From NCBI GenBank assembly GCA_002839245.1, contig PGXR01000111.1:1-9781 (forward strand): a DNA stretch of 9,781 nt, written 5' to 3'. The notes beneath the pieces are model-generated. The model saw nothing but the letters and a program-made list of their open reading frames with translations. It was not told the origin of the DNA and did not search any database. This stretch comes from Spirochaetae bacterium HGW-Spirochaetae-7 (GTDB lineage: Bacteria > Spirochaetota > Spirochaetia > Treponematales > UBA12059). A program made the position numbers and the translations under genes. Positions 6,233 to 9,781 of this stretch are shown piece by piece. Numbering within the stretch: position 1 is the stretch's first letter; each line of letters starts with the position of its first letter.

Positions 6233-7312
6233 TCAGTGCGACCGAGTCAGGGCGTCTTCGAGAGCGTCGAGCGCGTCGTAGAAATCGATCTTCTTGTCCA
6301 GGACCGCCCTGGACAGTTCACCGACGGTTTCCTTGCGTTCGTCGCGCTCGAGCGCGGACAGGACCCGCTCCGCCGCGGCATGACCCAACTCCCAGGCGAG
6401 GTTCGATTCCCGCCTCATCCGAAGGTAGCCGGTCGCGGTCAATGCCGTTTCGTGGGCCTTGATATGCTTGACGAGGTCGTCGATACCTTGCCCGGTCTCG
6501 GCCACGGTAGTCAAGACTGGAGGTATCTCCAGGTTGGGGTGGCCGGATACCTGGGCCGCGATATGGTGAAAGGCGCCCTGGTCGGCTGCAGGAGATATCG
6601 GGGCATGCGCGCCAAGAGTGGCCCTCGCGACGTAGAGCCCTGAGAACCTGGTGGCGGCGCCATTGAGGACGGCCGTCTCGAGCATGGCGCGTATCTCCCG
6701 CACGACCCTCTCGGCGCCGTCCTTGTCCGCCTTGTTGACGCAGAAAATATCGCCTATCTCCATGACGCCGGCCTTGATCGCCTGTATGTCGTCACCGAGG
6801 CCGGGCACCGAGACGAGCACCACGGTATCGGCTATGCGCACGATGTCTACCTCGGACTGGCCTACGCCGACCGTCTCGATGATGATGTCGTCGTAGCCCG
6901 CCGCGTCCAGGACGCGCGTCGCCTCGGAGACGGCACGCGACAGTCCTCCAAGATGACCTCGAGTCGCCAGGCTCCTGATGAACACGCCGGGGTCGGTAGC
7001 GTGCCGCTGCATCCTGATGCGGTCGCCCAGGATGGCGCCGCCGGTGAAGGGGCTCGACGGGTCGACAGCAAGCACGGCGACGAGGCGGCCCTGCGCCCGG
7101 AGCGCTCCGACTATCTTGTCTGTGAGCGTGCTCTTTCCTGAGCCTGGCGGTCCCGTGATGCCGACGACGTGTGCCCTGCCACCGAAGGCGTGCAGTGCCT
7201 TGAGGATGGCCAGGCGCGATGGATCCTCCCGTTCGACCATGCTGATCAAACGGGCGATAGCTAGCTGGTCTCCGGAACGAACGAGCTCCGGAGACGTGGC
7301 CGATCCGTCCAC
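6233..7312 (-). CDS. meaB: MeaB-type G-protein chaperone of methylmalonyl-CoA mutase
   Basis: GTPase (G3E/ArgK-MeaB family) that gates adenosylcobalamin loading of the mutase and protects or rescues it from inactivation. The 359 residues include a Walker A loop GITGPPGSGKST (51-62), the segment AVDPSSPFTGGAILGDRIRM (82-101), ETVGVGQSEVD (146-156) and the guanine-specificity motif NKAD (193-196). A C-terminal helical dimerisation arm covers about 300-359. The start is a GTG at 7310-7312; the N-terminus then matches the length of the family. There is no convincing Shine-Dalgarno. The gene is in the same frame as mcmB, separated from it only by the mcmB TAG stop and a single GGC codon, so initiation probably depends on ribosomes terminating at mcmB. 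A 9-bp stem-loop lies 14 nt past the start codon. Confidence 0.94.
   Translation of the reverse strand: MDGSATSPELVRSGDQLAIARLISMVEREDPSRLAILKALHAFGGRAHVVGITGPPGSGKSTLTDKIVGALRAQGRLVAVLAVDPSSPFTGGAILGDRIRMQRHATDPGVFIRSLATRGHLGGLSRAVSEATRVLDAAGYDDIIIETVGVGQSEVDIVRIADTVVLVSVPGLGDDIQAIKAGVMEIGDIFCVNKADKDGAERVVREIRAMLETAVLNGAATRFSGLYVARATLGAHAPISPAADQGAFHHIAAQVSGHPNLEIPPVLTTVAETGQGIDDLVKHIKAHETALTATGYLRMRRESNLAWELGHAAAERVLSALERDERKETVGELSRAVLDKKIDFYDALDALEDALTRSH
7268..7295. repeat. 9-bp inverted repeat just inside meaB
   Basis: GTCTCCGGA (7268-7276) and its exact reverse complement TCCGGAGAC (7287-7295) flank a 10-nt loop. In the mRNA the stem would begin 20 nt after the mcmB amber stop and 14 nt after the meaB GTG. 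The high GC of the region makes chance hairpins likely, but the placement could affect meaB initiation. Confidence 0.5.
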
Positions 7313-7315
7313 GCC

Positions 7316-7717
7316 CTAGATCCCGCGTTTCAGGTTGTTCTTGATGAACTCGATGGTCTCTGTGGTCGGCGTTCCGGGCGTGAAGACGCCGGCTATGCCC
7401 GCGGCTTTAAGGCCCGGGATGTCTTCGTCGGGAATGACTCCGCCGCCGATGACCAGCACGTCGTCGATGCTTTTTTCCGCCAGCAACTGCATCACCCTCG
7501 GGAACAGATGGTTGTGCGCTCCTGACAGGATGCTCATCGCGATCACGTCCACGTCCTCCTGTATCGAGGCGGAGACTATCTGCTCCGGCGTCTGGCGGAG
7601 GCCGGTATAGACGACCTCCATGCCGGCGTCGCGCAGCGCCCTGGCAATGACCTTGGCGCCACGGTCGTGGCCATCGAGGCCCGGCTTCGCGACGAGAACC
7701 CTTATTTTTCGTTCCAT
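7316..7717 (-). CDS. mcmB: Methylmalonyl-CoA mutase, B12-binding small subunit
   Basis: Binds adenosylcobalamin base-off/His-on and delivers it to the catalytic subunit. The 133 residues form a Rossmann-like B12 domain with the signature D-x-H-x-x-G at Asp15, His17 and Gly20 (KPGLDGHDRGAKV, 11-23), the S-x-L element at Ser62-Leu64 (MSILSGAHNH) and the glycine run VIGGGVIP (89-96). His17 is the expected lower cobalt ligand. In many organisms this domain is fused to the end of the large subunit; here it is separate, as in many archaea and anaerobes. AGGTAGG (7723-7729) precedes the ATG at 7715-7717 and overlaps the mcmA stop, so translation is probably coupled. It is followed in the same frame by meaB. 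Confidence 0.95.
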   Translation of the reverse strand: MERKIRVLVAKPGLDGHDRGAKVIARALRDAGMEVVYTGLRQTPEQIVSASIQEDVDVIAMSILSGAHNHLFPRVMQLLAEKSIDDVLVIGGGVIPDEDIPGLKAAGIAGVFTPGTPTTETIEFIKNNLKRGI

Positions 7718-7728
7718 GACTACCTACC

Positions 7729-9386
<1,658 letters not shown>

Positions 9387-9390
<4 letters not shown>

Positions 9391-9781
9391 GCCTGGTTCT
9401 CCTGGGCTTTCTTGGCCTTTTCAGCGAGTTCGAGACCGGCGCGCAACGCCTTGAGGTTCAGCTCCTCCGTACCCTTGGGCACGCGGTTTATCACTGCCTT
9501 CTCGAGCGTCTTCGGGAGCACGACGCCGGATATGCCGCCAAGTACGCCAAGCGCGACGATGTTGGCCACGACTTTCTTTCCGATGACGCTGGCCGCGGTC
9601 TCGAGGATCGGCACCGAAATCGTCCTTGCCTTGATGGCCGGGTCGAGCGCGACCGATGTATCGACTATTATCATTCCCTTGACCTGGAGCTTTCCGTAGG
9701 TCCGGTAGGCGTCCGTCGTCAGGGCCAGCAGGTAATCAGGATCTATGGCCTTGGGATAATAGATATCCTCTTCTGATATGA
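9387..9781 (-). CDS. korC: 2-oxoacid:ferredoxin oxidoreductase gamma subunit (probably KorC), C-terminal part
   Basis: Gamma subunit of a CoA-dependent 2-oxoacid:ferredoxin oxidoreductase, the enzyme that oxidatively decarboxylates a 2-oxoacid to acyl-CoA and reduced ferredoxin. About 130 C-terminal residues are present; the frame stays open through the right edge, so the 5' end is missing. Visible are SEEDIYYPKAIDPDYLLALT near the edge, a beta strand GMIIVDTSVAL, and the family's typical end NIVALGVLGGISGVVLPKT followed by a helix rich in Glu, Leu and Lys (LKALRAGLELAEKAKK). The subunit is usually the last gene of a D-A-B-C set, consistent with being followed here by mcmA. KorC (2-oxoglutarate) is inferred because succinyl-CoA is the mutase substrate; a pyruvate or branched-chain oxoacid enzyme cannot be excluded from this fragment. 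Its TGA overlaps the mcmA ATG. Confidence 0.8.

Noticed and set aside
7316..7318. Pyrrolysine at the mcmB TAG
   Set aside because: Both proteins have complete, normal-length ends on each side of the TAG, so an ordinary stop is the simplest reading. Kept only as a question under findings.

Overview
All twelve genes in this window read leftward (minus strand). They fall into two blocks. From the right edge, block one is the end of a 2-oxoacid:ferredoxin oxidoreductase gamma gene (probably korC), then mcmA, mcmB, meaB, mce, mmdA, mmdD, mmdC and mmdB. Block two is dusB, greA and the first 146 codons of lysS, which runs off the left edge.

Block one reads as one metabolic unit. A 2-oxoglutarate:ferredoxin oxidoreductase would make succinyl-CoA. 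The two-subunit B12-dependent methylmalonyl-CoA mutase, with its G-protein chaperone MeaB, makes (R)-methylmalonyl-CoA. The epimerase gives the (S) form, and a biotin-dependent, membrane-bound, Na+-pumping decarboxylase (MmdA/D/C/B) yields propionyl-CoA and CO2. There is no biotin carboxylase gene, which fits a decarboxylase rather than propionyl-CoA carboxylase. The genes are tightly packed: korC/mcmA overlap as ATGA, most gaps are 3-42 bp, and two stop codons touch the next ribosome binding site. The operon promoter lies beyond the right edge.

Block two is a housekeeping cluster (tRNA dihydrouridine synthase, GreA, lysyl-tRNA synthetase) in an order familiar from Firmicutes. A good sigma-70-type promoter sits just before greA. 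A 113-bp imperfect palindrome resembling a MITE or REP element fills most of the gap between mmdB and dusB.

The window suggests a strictly anaerobic, amino-acid- or organic-acid-fermenting, propionate-forming bacterium, with Clostridia-like Firmicutes as first guess and Synergistota or a similar group as an alternative. Base composition steps sharply at about 3421-3441: hand-counted lines are about 50-55% GC on the left (mmdB to lysS) and about 65-72% on the right (mmdC to korC). The step falls inside the decarboxylase gene set, so either the right part was acquired or the junction needs checking as an assembly join. No tRNA, rRNA, CRISPR or intact transposon was seen, and no gene-free stretch exceeds 170 bp.
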